A DNA stretch of 48,644 nucleotides. Source: Corynebacterium striatum ATCC 6940 (GTDB lineage Bacteria > Actinomycetota > Actinomycetes > Mycobacteriales > Mycobacteriaceae). This document shows positions 18,557 to 27,940 of the stretch, one piece after another. The notes under the pieces are model-generated. The model was not told where the DNA came from. It saw only the letters and a list, made by a program, of their open reading frames with translations, and made no database searches. The DNA is taken from assembly GCF_000159135.1 (NCBI RefSeq), contig NZ_GG667519.1, forward strand, positions 166,688 to 215,331, in the 5' to 3' direction. Numbering within the stretch: the first letter of the stretch is position 1; each line of letters opens with the position of its first letter. A program made the position numbers and the translations under genes.

Positions 18557-19414
18557 ATGACTAACGTTCGCCTTCGCCTAGACCTGGCCTACGACGGCAC
18601 CGACTTCCACGGGTGGGCCCGCCAGAAGGGGGATTTGCGTACAGTCCAAGGGGTTCTCGAGGACAATCTTTCAATGATCCTGCGCCACGACGTAGAGCTG
18701 ACTGTTGCGGGGCGTACCGATGCAGGCGTGCATTCCGCGGGGCAGGTAGCGCACTTTGACGTGCCGTCGGAGGCTCTAGATCAGCGATCGATTGATGGGG
18801 ACCCGGCCAAATTGGTGCGTCGTCTAGCAAAGCTCCTTCCTGAAGACGTTCGTGTGCATGCCTGCACAGCGGCGCCAGAGGGATTTGACGCCCGCTTCTC
18901 GGCACTGCAGCGCCACTACGTTTACCGCATAACCACGCACCCACGCGGCGCACTTCCGACGCGCGCGCGGGATACTGCGCAGTGGCCAAAACCGGTGGAC
19001 ATTGACGCAATGCAGGAAGCCGCGACCACCTTGGTGGGTCTCCACGACTTCGCCGCGTTCTGTAAGGCCAAGCCGCACGCCACCACCATCCGGGACCTGC
19101 ATTCCTTCGAGTGGGTGGACGTCTCCACGCCCACCGAGCCGCAGCTCTATGAAGCACGCGTCTGCGCAGATGCCTTCTGCTGGTCTATGGTGCGTTCCTT
19201 AGTGGGCTGTTGCTTGCGCGTGGGCGAGGGTGCACGCGACGTCGACTTCGCCACAGCGATGCTCGCTGAGAGCCAGCGTTCTTCCCAAATACCGCTGGCT
19301 CCAGCCAAAGGATTGAGCTTGGTACGTGTGGACTATCCGGCCGATGAGGAGCTCGCGGCGCGCGCGGCGGTGACTCGGGATCGTCGCGCTGCGGATGACG
19401 TGCAGTTGGGCTAA
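18557..19414 (+). CDS. truA: tRNA pseudouridine synthase A
   Basis: The 285-aa product makes pseudouridine at positions 38-40 of the tRNA anticodon arm. The catalytic Asp lies in AGRTDAGVHSAGQVAHFD (about residue 55). DARFSALQRHYVYRI and the C-terminal FCWSMVRSLVGCCLRVGEG are also TruA motifs. It follows the TRIC-type gene by 15 nt. As in M. tuberculosis, it lies just after rplQ and before an ESX-4 locus. Confidence 0.96.
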   Translation: MTNVRLRLDLAYDGTDFHGWARQKGDLRTVQGVLEDNLSMILRHDVELTVAGRTDAGVHSAGQVAHFDVPSEALDQRSIDGDPAKLVRRLAKLLPEDVRVHACTAAPEGFDARFSALQRHYVYRITTHPRGALPTRARDTAQWPKPVDIDAMQEAATTLVGLHDFAAFCKAKPHATTIRDLHSFEWVDVSTPTEPQLYEARVCADAFCWSMVRSLVGCCLRVGEGARDVDFATAMLAESQRSSQIPLAPAKGLSLVRVDYPADEELAARAAVTRDRRAADDVQLG

Positions 19415-19548
19415 AGTAGCGCGCAGACTTACACAAATAAGCGCAGTCGCGTGAGGCGGTGGGGTGCCGCCTTAAAATCCTTAGGGTAGGGGTTCGTTGA
19501 CGCCATCCGCGGGGTGCGCACTGCGCGTGAATTTCGGGGGAGGTTCGC

Positions 19549-20823
19549 ATGGCTCGTCCCATGCCTACGACAAAAGCACACGTCTCAGGGTATAAGTTTC
19601 TGCGCCGACGGGTGGAACACGGCTTGGTTCTGGGCGATATCCGGATGATTCATGATCCGCTCGCCAAGCGGCGCCGCGCGCTCGTCTTCGGCATCATCGC
19701 CGTGGCCTTTCTAGGGGTTGGCTCGGGGCTTATGGCGTGGTTGCAACCCAATCCCAATCCGGGGGATGCGCCCATCGTGCGCACGGACCAAGGCCAGCTC
19801 TTTGTTCTGGTGAATGAGGCCTACCATCCAGTCGCTAATCTGACGTCCGCACGTTTGATTGTGGGCGAGCCGGCGACGCCGCATGCCATCGGCACGGACT
19901 TTCTGGGCGGTGCCCGCCTAGGCGCGCCGCTGGGAATTGCAGATGCGCCGAACTATCTGGCGGATCCCACCTCGCCGCATTCGGCGTGGGCAGCCTGCTA
20001 TTCGCCGCAGGAAGACGTAGGCGATGAAAACCTCACGACCATCGACGACGATGCGGGGCGCCCAGGAGAGACCATCGTCGTGGCGAATGCGGATGTGCAA
20101 GGATTCACAGCGCAGGCCGCAGCCTTGGTGGAGTCCGGTGGCAAGAGGTGGTTGCTCACCGAGGCAGGGCGCGTGGCATTGCCCGCGGACACGAGCACAC
20201 AAGGCAGGGTGCTGCGCCGCGCATTAGGGCTGCGCGATGACACGTATACGTGGAAAGTCTCAGAGGAGCTTCTCAATGCTTTCGCAGAGTTGCCGCCGCT
20301 GTCCTTTCCAGCGGAGCTACCGAAGATCCTGGATACCGGTGACGGCCTGTGGGCGCGCAGTGAGCAGGGAGTAGCAGCGATTACTCCCACCCAGGCGGAG
20401 ATGCTGGTGGGGATGGGGGCGCAGCGCCTGAACACTGAAGCAACGGAGGTCGCAGCGCTTGGCGACGCCCCATTAGGCTTCAACCTGCCTTCTACCAGGT
20501 ACGAGTTCCATGGCCCCGATGCGGGCTGGCTGTGCGCCAACGACGAAGGCGGAGGTGCTCTCAGCACACCAGTCGCGGGCAGCGTCGCCGTGGCGGGCGA
20601 AAGCGCTGCAGACCGGTTCGTGGGCCTAGAAGCTGGCGGGGTGGGCGTCGACAGTGGTCATGGCTACCATGTGATTTCCGCTACTGGACTTCGGCATGCA
20701 GTCTCCCAAGGCACCCTCATGGAGGCTCTCGGGACTACCAGTGACGTGCAGGTTCCTTGGGAAATTTTGCGGCTTCTGCCTGAGGGATCGCCCCTGGAGC
20801 GAGATGAGGCGCTGCGCGGCTGA
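19549..20823 (+). CDS. eccB: EccB, ESX-4 type VII secretion core component
   Basis: The 424-aa product has a short cytosolic N-terminus with the family start (TTKAHVSGYKFLRRRVEHGLV). One membrane helix lies near 43-65 (ALVFGIIAVAFLGVGSGLMAWL), followed by a large extracytoplasmic domain. GDAPIVRTDQGQLFVLVNEAYHPVANLTSARLI opens that domain, as in other EccB proteins. It is somewhat shorter than mycobacterial EccB4 (about 470 aa). It builds the periplasmic part of the secretion complex with EccC and EccD. GGGGGAGG lies 5 nt before the ATG. Confidence 0.93.
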   Translation: MARPMPTTKAHVSGYKFLRRRVEHGLVLGDIRMIHDPLAKRRRALVFGIIAVAFLGVGSGLMAWLQPNPNPGDAPIVRTDQGQLFVLVNEAYHPVANLTSARLIVGEPATPHAIGTDFLGGARLGAPLGIADAPNYLADPTSPHSAWAACYSPQEDVGDENLTTIDDDAGRPGETIVVANADVQGFTAQAAALVESGGKRWLLTEAGRVALPADTSTQGRVLRRALGLRDDTYTWKVSEELLNAFAELPPLSFPAELPKILDTGDGLWARSEQGVAAITPTQAEMLVGMGAQRLNTEATEVAALGDAPLGFNLPSTRYEFHGPDAGWLCANDEGGGALSTPVAGSVAVAGESAADRFVGLEAGGVGVDSGHGYHVISATGLRHAVSQGTLMEALGTTSDVQVPWEILRLLPEGSPLERDEALRG

Positions 20824-20865
20824 AAGCGGTGCTCGGAAGAGATGCAGGCGGGCCGGACAGGTAGC

Positions 20866-20871
20866 TAGAAT
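20866..20871 (+). promoter_or_regulatory. -10 box of the PGPGW-type gene (leaderless)
   Basis: TAGAAT ends 8 nt before the ATG at 20880, so the transcript probably starts at that ATG. This also argues against the in-frame GTG at 20874. Confidence 0.5.
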
Positions 20872-20879
20872 CAGTGCGC

Positions 20880-21326
20880 ATGGGAACAATGCGCGAGGCG
20901 GTGCATGAGCGCGTAGAGAATTTTCGTGACCGGCACTCGCGCTCAAAGGAAGCCAAGTACGGCTTCTTGGTCCGTCCACTGACGCTGACCTTGGGATGGA
21001 CCATCCTGATCGTCGGACTCATCACCATCCCGCTGCCCGGCCAAGGATGGCTCACCACCTTCGTAGGAATCGGGATTCTCTCCCTTGAGGTGCACTGGGC
21101 CCGTCACCTTTTGGAGTGGGGTGTTCACCAATACGATCGCTTCTTCGACTGGTTTGGCCGTCAATCCATGCGTACCCGCGCGCTGCTCATCACCTTGCTG
21201 ATCGTGATTATTTGGCTCGTCTTCGCGCTCATTCTGTGGGGGTCATGGGCAACCGGATACCTGGACTTCCTCAACGGTTTCTTCGCGTGGTTGGGAATCA
21301 CGCGTCCCGAATTCGGCGCAGCGTAG
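20880..21326 (+). CDS. TIGR02611/PGPGW-type small membrane protein
   Basis: The 148-aa product (from the ATG at 20880) has the family signature LITIPLPGQGWLTTFVGIGIL, a variant of PGPGW. The first helix pair contains it, and another helix lies at about 100-122 (ALLITLLIVIIWLVFALILWG). The function is unknown. It lies between eccB and mycP but points towards mycP and overlaps its 3' end by 29 nt. It is probably a bystander gene in the ESX-4 locus rather than a component. Confidence 0.8.
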   Translation: MGTMREAVHERVENFRDRHSRSKEAKYGFLVRPLTLTLGWTILIVGLITIPLPGQGWLTTFVGIGILSLEVHWARHLLEWGVHQYDRFFDWFGRQSMRTRALLITLLIVIIWLVFALILWGSWATGYLDFLNGFFAWLGITRPEFGAA

Positions 21327-22521
21327 CGCCTAAGACAACAAGCCCGCCCAATGAGGCCACGAGCGCCATCAACCGCGCGGGCGCAACACTGCGTTCAGCG
21401 GCGGCTGGCCGAACAACTACGGACTTTTCTGGTGCAGCTGCATCAGCGCTCGCGTTGGGGCTTTCCCGATCCTGGTGGAAGGTCAGGGCGCTGAGCGGAT
21501 CGATGAAACCGTTGCCTGGTTCGGCAGCAGCATAGATGCGGGCACGCAGCTGCGCGGGGCTTTCATGCGGATAGCGCTGCGCGAGCAAGGCGACGGTTCC
21601 GCTGAGAACCGGTGCGGCAAAGGAGGTGCCGTGGAATGGGGAGGGCTGGCCGTCGCCGGTGGTCTTGGCGCGTGCCCACTCGCCGCCAGGGGCTAGCGCC
21701 AAGGGCACGTGGCCGTCGGCGCTGAGACGACGATCCTTGTCGTGAACAGGGATGGAATACTCGGCGACGTCGTGGGCGTTTGCCAGTGCGCCCACGGCCA
21801 GCACGGTGGCAGCATGCGCAGGATAGACCACGTCTTCTTTGGTGCAGCCGCCCGAGGACGCATTGCCGGAAGCTGCAACAATCACCGCGCCGCTATCCTC
21901 GGCCCGCTGCAACGCGGCGTCGAGATCGCGCGTGTCCACCCGGTGTGCGTCCTTGCGCGGAACGCAGGAAATTACAGAAATGTTGATGACTTTGGCTCGC
22001 TCATCCAGAGCGCTGTTGATCGCAGCGGCAAGCGTCTCCAAGGTCCCGGAGGAGCTGAGGTTGTCCTCTGCGCGATGGCGGTAGTGCCCGCTGGTCTGCC
22101 GGATGGACACAATCTCCGCACGGGGTGCGATGCCGATGTCATAGCCAGCAATCACGCCGGCGACGGCCGTTCCGTGGATATCGCAATCCCGTAGGGAATC
22201 GGGTTCTTCCGGAGTGACGAAGTCGCTGCCGCCGCGTAACGCCCGTAGTTGCGGATGCGGGCTGACACCAGTGTCGATGACGGCCACGGTGATGCCTTCA
22301 CCGGTGGCAAAAGAATGCAGCCGTGCCCGGTACGCCGCTTGTTCCTGCGAGGAACGCGGTGAACGCTCCGCAGGAATAGACACTGCGCATGCGACGTCAG
22401 GTTCGCGGGCCTGCGCCGGCGCGGGAAGAATCAACGAGACCCCAAGAAGCATCAATGTAGCCGCCACCCGAAGTGAGCGGGCGAGAGCGCAGCCTGAGGC
22501 AAAAGACTCCTGAGCTTGCAT
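21298..22521 (-). CDS. mycP: MycP, mycosin serine protease of ESX-4
   Basis: The 407-aa product comes from the ATG at 22521, 9 nt after the eccD stop codon. The N-terminal signal sequence ends near residue 38 (LPAPAQA). The subtilisin triad is complete: Asp83 (VAVIDTGVSPHP), His116 (DIHGTAVAGVIAG) and Ser300 (FHGTSFAAPVLSG). The oxyanion Asn lies in VAASGNASSGG. A C-terminal helix (MALVASLGGLVVLGATL) anchors it in the membrane. It stabilises the ESX complex and may process substrates. IHGT replaces the more common GHGT. Confidence 0.94.
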   Translation of the reverse strand: MQAQESFASGCALARSLRVAATLMLLGVSLILPAPAQAREPDVACAVSIPAERSPRSSQEQAAYRARLHSFATGEGITVAVIDTGVSPHPQLRALRGGSDFVTPEEPDSLRDCDIHGTAVAGVIAGYDIGIAPRAEIVSIRQTSGHYRHRAEDNLSSSGTLETLAAAINSALDERAKVINISVISCVPRKDAHRVDTRDLDAALQRAEDSGAVIVAASGNASSGGCTKEDVVYPAHAATVLAVGALANAHDVAEYSIPVHDKDRRLSADGHVPLALAPGGEWARAKTTGDGQPSPFHGTSFAAPVLSGTVALLAQRYPHESPAQLRARIYAAAEPGNGFIDPLSALTFHQDRESPNASADAAAPEKSVVVRPAAAERSVAPARLMALVASLGGLVVLGATLRRIRDA

Positions 22522-22529
22522 GGCGTTTC

Positions 22530-23933
22530 CTATCCGAGACCACGGATGAGAAGGAAGATGCCTGCCACGTGTGCGGCTAGCGGTAAGCACGCTGCAACCG
22601 CGAGCGTCTCAGCGCGCTCGTACCACGCAATCGTGGTGGGCGCAGCCAGCGCAACCTTGGGCGCCCACAGGGGAGTGGACACCATCGCAGCGAGCACACC
22701 TACAGCGAGTGCGCTGAGTACCCAGATGCTCCACGGCGGACTGGTGGTGAGAGTGCTCCAGCTGCGGGCAGCATAGATAGCGGCCACAGCCGTGGCGGCC
22801 ACCGCCAGCCCAGTCAATGCCCACGATGACACCACGCGGGCATGGCGTACCGCATGCAGCACCGTGGCGCCAGCGAGTGCCACGCACAAGAGCTGGGCGA
22901 AGAGGACCGCCACTAGGTTGGTAGAGCTCACCGGCATTACGGCCAGAAGCGCCAATGCCGGAAGGCCCGCCGCGGCAGCGCCGATGCACACGCCCTCGTA
23001 GGCCAGCCCGGCGCGATCTGCGCGCTGATCCACGTCATCCTGCACGGAGTCCGAGACGTTGAGGTCTTGACCCGCGGTGGGCAGTTGCGGGACCTTGAGC
23101 CCGACTAGGTGCGTGGTGAAGGAGGGCGCACCGGCCAGCAGTATCACCGTCGCGGCGAGCGCGCATGCAGCGCCTGCTGAGGGAACTACTTCCGGGGCCT
23201 GGGTGCCCACGAGGTCGGCGCCCTGCGCGCCGGGGAGTAGGCTGCCTGCGGCGCCGATCGCGCACAACAATGCGGTGGTCAATGTGGCAAGGCTCAAGCG
23301 CATCCCGCCTAACTTGGTGGCGTGGCAGGCTGCCAGAGCAATAAGCGCACCGACGCACCCGGCCCAGAGCGCCCAGGGGCGTTCGGCTTCTTGGGGCGAG
23401 ATAAACACCCAGCCCGCGACGGCTGCCGCAGCGATACAAAGAAAGGTCAAGAGAGCCGAACGCGTCCATAACGCCAATACGAATGCCCCTAGTGCAACGA
23501 GGCTGGCGGCCGGAAGCAGGCCCAGCGTGGCCGCGATGATGCTGCTTGCGGCAAGCAAACCGGCGCCGGCCCACACGGTTGCGGATTGCGCTGGCAGTCC
23601 CGCCGCCGCATTGTGGGCTAGAGCTTCTGCCGCGTCACGCACTACCGGCGCCGGTTTCTCTTCGACCGGCTCGATGATGAGTACCGAGCCTTCACGCAAC
23701 GGTGTTCTTTCGAGCATGGTGCTAAGCGGGATTGCCTTGCCGCCCGCAGTGCTTGCCTGGAGTGGGACGGTGAAAATGGGGGCGTCGACAAGCTGCATCA
23801 GCTCCCCTAAAGACTCCCCAACGCTGGCAGCCAGCGGCAGCGCAACGTCTGCCTCCTTGCGGAATTCAAAAATATGGAATCGCACCGTGACCCGCACTGA
23901 TTGTGCCTGCGTGGTGCTCAAAACTTCCGTCAT
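22530..23933 (-). CDS. eccD: EccD, ESX-4 membrane channel component
   Basis: The 467-aa product starts at the ATG at 23933, with GGGGGAGGA upstream. An N-terminal ubiquitin-like domain covers about residues 10-95 (VRVTVRFHIFEFRKEADVAL). About eleven hydrophobic helices follow, the EccD pattern. EccD forms the bulk of the inner-membrane pore with EccB and EccC. It runs divergently from eccC and in an operon with mycP. Confidence 0.93.
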   Translation of the reverse strand: MTEVLSTTQAQSVRVTVRFHIFEFRKEADVALPLAASVGESLGELMQLVDAPIFTVPLQASTAGGKAIPLSTMLERTPLREGSVLIIEPVEEKPAPVVRDAAEALAHNAAAGLPAQSATVWAGAGLLAASSIIAATLGLLPAASLVALGAFVLALWTRSALLTFLCIAAAAVAGWVFISPQEAERPWALWAGCVGALIALAACHATKLGGMRLSLATLTTALLCAIGAAGSLLPGAQGADLVGTQAPEVVPSAGAACALAATVILLAGAPSFTTHLVGLKVPQLPTAGQDLNVSDSVQDDVDQRADRAGLAYEGVCIGAAAAGLPALALLAVMPVSSTNLVAVLFAQLLCVALAGATVLHAVRHARVVSSWALTGLAVAATAVAAIYAARSWSTLTTSPPWSIWVLSALAVGVLAAMVSTPLWAPKVALAAPTTIAWYERAETLAVAACLPLAAHVAGIFLLIRGLG

Positions 23934-24160
23934 GCAGAAATCCTCCCCCGAGAAAAACTGGTGCCTTATGGGCCTTCCCCACACGGCTTCCCCCTTGCCT
24001 AACTCCACACATTGTGGCTTACTAGTGGCATCGTGTCCACCGCAAACGGTTAATCCGATTCACGGTGATGCATGGTGTAGGGCTGGGGTGCCGTGCACTG
24101 TGCAACGTAGTGAAAAGCAGTGGGGACGTGGGGAAATCGGAGGGATTTTATGGGGGAATT
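23934..24160. promoter_or_regulatory. Divergent promoter region of eccD-mycP and eccC
   Basis: This 227-nt spacer must hold promoters for eccD (leftward) and eccC (rightward). I see no GGAAC-type ECF box of the kind found before the WXG100 genes, and no convincing sigma-A pair. The membrane machinery may therefore be controlled separately from its substrates. Confidence 0.4.
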
Positions 24161-27100
24161 ATGTCCATACCTGGACTCTCACATGCGTTATACAACGGAG
24201 TAAACAATTCGCTTGCGCGCGAAAAGATTGTCGAAGTACTAGATTCCGGCCAGCGTGAACCAGCACCACCTTTGCCGCAAGGCAGCGTGGATGCGGAGGC
24301 AGTGCCGGAGGCGGTGCGACCGCAACCGGTGCCTTTGATACGTATTCTTATGCCGCTGGTGATGGTTGGCGCGATGCTGGGCATGGTTGCATTGATGGTG
24401 TTGGGTGCGGGGCCAGAACGCCGCGTGAGCCCGATTAGCTTGATGTTTCCGCTCATGATGCTGGCGAGCGTCTTCATGATGTTCAATCCACAAGGCGGCG
24501 ATCAGAATCCCGATGAGACGCGGCGGACCTACCTGCGGCACCTGAAGGCGTTGCGGGAAAAAGTCTTGGAGCTGTCAGCGGCGCAACGCGCGCATGAGGA
24601 GCACCGAAATCCGGCGCCCGAACAGGTGGCAGCGTTGGTGGGAAGTTACCGGATGTGGGAGCGCGTCGCCGACGACCCCGATGCGCTTGAAGTGCGCGTG
24701 GGCACTGGGCCGATGGCTTTGTGCGTGCCCATCAACGTGCCTGATTCAGGTGCCACGGAAGACCTTGATCCGGTGTGTGCGGTGAGCGTGCGGCACACGG
24801 TCAATGCCTTGCGGACGTTGGCGGAGATGCCGGTGGTCATTCAGCTGCAGGCATTTACCTGCCTGGGGCTTTCGGGGGAGCGAGCCGCGGATGTGGCACG
24901 CGCGATGTTGCTGCACTTGGCCGTGGCCCATGGCCCGGAGACGGTGGGCATTGAGCTGTACCCGCGGTGCAACACCGAGTGGGAGTGGGTCAAATGGTTG
25001 CCGCATACAAGGAGGCCTGAGCAGGCACGGTTTCGCATTGTGCTTGTCGACGCCACCCGCATCCCCGCGCATGCCGATCTACCGGAGGATGATGAGGTCA
25101 CGAGCTATCTCTGCGTGGGCGTGCAGCGGCATACGCCGCTTGGGCAGCGTGCGGAAGAAGACGGAATCTTTCTCGTAGCAGGCGAGGGTTTGCAGGTCGT
25201 TACCGCTGCAGGGGATGAGGTACTGGGTGTGCCCGATGACGTCGATGCTGAGACAGCGCTGCTGGTCGCGCGACAGCTGGCACAGTATCGCCGTCCCGAC
25301 TTGCACGGCGCGGTCCGCTCGCGCAGGCGCAGTAACGACCTCATGGATCTGGTGGGCTGTGGGGACATCGATGAGCTGGCCGCCAGTGGAATGTGGGCGG
25401 GCAGACAGGCTGAGCAACGCCTCAAGGTCCCGATTGGGCTGGACGAGGTGGGGCAACCGGTGTACCTCGACCTCAAGGAATCCGCGCAGGGCGGCATGGG
25501 GCCGCATGGTCTGTGCATTGGGGCTACCGGCAGCGGAAAGAGCGAATTGCTGCGAACGCTCGTTGCCTCACTTGCTGCGACCCATAGTCCGAAAGAACTC
25601 AACCTAGTCCTGGTCGACTTCAAGGGCGGTGCGACCTTCCTGGGCTGCGATACGCTGCCGCATACCTCGGCTGTCATCACCAACCTGGAAGAAGAGTCCA
25701 CGCTGGTGGAGCGTATGCACGATGCCATTTCTGGTGAGATGAATCGCCGTCAAGAGCTGCTGCGCGCAGCAGGAAACTTTGCCAACGTCGATGCTTTCAA
25801 CGCCGCTCCGCGCGCGGTGGAGGAGTTTGGCTGCATCCCGGCTCTTGTCATTGTGGTCGATGAATTCTCTGAGCTGTTGGGACAGCATCCCGACTTCGCG
25901 GAGCTCTTTGTCGCGGTGGGTAGGCTCGGCCGTTCCCTGCACGTGCACCTGTTGCTGGCTTCGCAACGCCTAGAGGAAGGGCGGTTGCGTGGACTGGATT
26001 CTCACTTGTCCTATCGCATTGGTTTGAAGACTTTTTCTGCTGCGGAATCACGGCAGGTTCTCGGCGTCACGGACGCCTATCATCTGCCCGCCCAGCCCGG
26101 CGCGGGCTATCTTAAGGCGGATGCTGACGCGCCAACGCGCTTCAAAGCCGCCTACGTTTCGGGCCCGGTAGAGCGTCGCGTCGCAGCACCAGAATCCCAA
26201 GGCACTGCGGACTCCGCGGGGCGAATGCAGCAGACGCGGCCGCGCGTGACGTTCTTCTCCGGATGGGCGCCGGCACAGGATGAGGACGTTGACGCGCACG
26301 CAGTAGCAGCGCAGCACACGGTGGTTGATGAGTCGCAGTCGCTTCTCGACGCCCTCGTTGCAGCCGCCGAGCTGGAGGCGCGGCGTCGCCAGCAGCATGC
26401 GCACCGTATTTGGCTGCCGCCGCTGCCACCTGTGGTGGAGCTTTCCGCAGTGGTGGCAACACCTGAAGACCAGGGCAGGAATGCAGGTGCACAGCCCTTC
26501 CTAGAGGCGGCGATCGGCATCATCGATAGGCCTTTTTACCAGCGTCAAGACCCGCTCGTGGTGGATCTTGCTGCGGAAGGTGGGCACCTCGCCATTTGTG
26601 GCGGCCCGCAATCCGGAAAGTCGATGGCCCTGCGCAGCGTGGTGACGGCATTAGCTGTGGTGAACAAACCGGCGCACGTGCGCTTCTACGTCATTGATCT
26701 GGGTGGTGGGCAGTTGACCGCGCTAGCACGGCTGCCGCACGTTGCGGGAGTGGCCAGCCGGGATGAGCCCGAGAAGGTCCGGCGAATTGTGGATGAGGTG
26801 GCGGGCCACATTCGCCGCCCCAGTGAACCACATACGTTCCTCGTCATCGATGGATGGCATCACATCGGCACTGCCGGCGCCGAGTACGAAGACCTGGCGG
26901 AGCCCGTCACCGCAATCGTGGCCGATGGTGCATCGGCGCGGGTTCACGTGGTGGTCACCACCAACCGGTGGACTAGTATGCGCCCGAATGTCCGCGATCT
27001 GATTTCCCAACGTCTTGAACTGCGCCTTGGCGAAGCGATGGATTCGCTCATCGACCGCAAAGCGCAGCAGAAGCTCCCCGCCGCGCCGGGCCGGGGACTC

Positions 27101-27940
27101 ACGGTGGGCGGCGAGAACATGCTCATTGCGGCCACGGCCAATCAAGACCTAGCGCATGTCGCAAGGATTCACGTCGATTCTGAACCGGTGCCTGCACTCA
27201 AGATGCTGCCGGACGTGCTGCGTGAGGTCGAAAACGTGGAAGGAATCAGCGGAATCACCTGGGGTATCGGCGGGCCCGACCTGGAACCGCTGGCCTGGGA
27301 TCCCGCGGCGACGCCACATGTGGTGTGCGTGGGCTCCCAAGGCTCTGGAAAGTCAGCGTTTCTCAGCACTGTGTTGCAAGGAATAGAAAAGCTTCCGCGG
27401 GAGGAAGCGCGCATCGTCGTCATCGACCACAGGCGCGCGCACCTGGGGACACTCGAACCTGACATGGTGGCGGCCTACGCGGCCAACACCGCGGCCACAC
27501 AGCAGACGATCATCGATACAGCGCGCACCCTGGAGGCGCGTCTTCCTGGCGCGGACGTGACGCCCGCTGAGCTCGCCGCGCGTTCCTGGTGGCAGGGCCC
27601 GGACATTTACCTGGCAATTGATGACTTGGATTTGGTCAGCGAGATTGCCTTGGCGCCTTTACTTGAACTGCTTCCGCATGCGCGTGATATCGGGCTGCAC
27701 CTGCTGATTGCTCGCAAATCGGGCGGAATTGGCAGGGCACTTTATAGCCAGTTCCTCTCCGCCGTCCGCGACCTTCAACCCGCAGTATTTCTTCTCGACT
27801 CCGATCGTGAGGAAGGCACCATCTTCGGCCTCAAACCCGCGGCCCAACCACCTGGACGCGGTCAGTGGTCCATTCGTGGCGCCCTCGTTGGCGTTGCCCA
27901 ATCTCTTTACACCGAATCAACCCAGGAGAACTTCTCATGA
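24161..27940 (+). CDS. eccC: EccC, triple-ATPase motor of ESX-4
   Basis: The 1259-aa product starts at the ATG at 24161 (MSIPGLSHALYN), with a GGGGGAA ribosome site. Two N-terminal membrane helices (about 55-110) are followed by three FtsK/SpoIIIE-type ATPase domains. The P-loops are GATGSGKSE (about 456), GGPQSGKSM (about 815) and GSQGSGKSA (about 1058). All keep the GKS core, and the first also has a Walker B VIVVDEFSEL. EccC recognises WXG100 pairs and drives export. Mycobacterial ESX systems often split it into EccCa and EccCb; here it is fused, as in ESX-4. An upstream in-frame start would add a Cys-containing 32-residue lead and is not favoured. Confidence 0.95.
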   Translation: MSIPGLSHALYNGVNNSLAREKIVEVLDSGQREPAPPLPQGSVDAEAVPEAVRPQPVPLIRILMPLVMVGAMLGMVALMVLGAGPERRVSPISLMFPLMMLASVFMMFNPQGGDQNPDETRRTYLRHLKALREKVLELSAAQRAHEEHRNPAPEQVAALVGSYRMWERVADDPDALEVRVGTGPMALCVPINVPDSGATEDLDPVCAVSVRHTVNALRTLAEMPVVIQLQAFTCLGLSGERAADVARAMLLHLAVAHGPETVGIELYPRCNTEWEWVKWLPHTRRPEQARFRIVLVDATRIPAHADLPEDDEVTSYLCVGVQRHTPLGQRAEEDGIFLVAGEGLQVVTAAGDEVLGVPDDVDAETALLVARQLAQYRRPDLHGAVRSRRRSNDLMDLVGCGDIDELAASGMWAGRQAEQRLKVPIGLDEVGQPVYLDLKESAQGGMGPHGLCIGATGSGKSELLRTLVASLAATHSPKELNLVLVDFKGGATFLGCDTLPHTSAVITNLEEESTLVERMHDAISGEMNRRQELLRAAGNFANVDAFNAAPRAVEEFGCIPALVIVVDEFSELLGQHPDFAELFVAVGRLGRSLHVHLLLASQRLEEGRLRGLDSHLSYRIGLKTFSAAESRQVLGVTDAYHLPAQPGAGYLKADADAPTRFKAAYVSGPVERRVAAPESQGTADSAGRMQQTRPRVTFFSGWAPAQDEDVDAHAVAAQHTVVDESQSLLDALVAAAELEARRRQQHAHRIWLPPLPPVVELSAVVATPEDQGRNAGAQPFLEAAIGIIDRPFYQRQDPLVVDLAAEGGHLAICGGPQSGKSMALRSVVTALAVVNKPAHVRFYVIDLGGGQLTALARLPHVAGVASRDEPEKVRRIVDEVAGHIRRPSEPHTFLVIDGWHHIGTAGAEYEDLAEPVTAIVADGASARVHVVVTTNRWTSMRPNVRDLISQRLELRLGEAMDSLIDRKAQQKLPAAPGRGLTVGGENMLIAATANQDLAHVARIHVDSEPVPALKMLPDVLREVENVEGISGITWGIGGPDLEPLAWDPAATPHVVCVGSQGSGKSAFLSTVLQGIEKLPREEARIVVIDHRRAHLGTLEPDMVAAYAANTAATQQTIIDTARTLEARLPGADVTPAELAARSWWQGPDIYLAIDDLDLVSEIALAPLLELLPHARDIGLHLLIARKSGGIGRALYSQFLSAVRDLQPAVFLLDSDREEGTIFGLKPAAQPPGRGQWSIRGALVGVAQSLYTESTQENFS

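Noticed and set aside
19440..19455. AATAAGCGCAGTC before eccB, sharing letters with the ECF promoter
   Set aside because: The blocks are in the wrong order and no GGAAC lies upstream at the right distance.
23960..24010. GGGGGAA ... CATAAGG on the minus strand before eccD, resembling the ECF promoter
   Set aside because: The -35 core GGAAC is missing and the spacing to the ATAAGG block is 6 nt shorter than in the two real copies.
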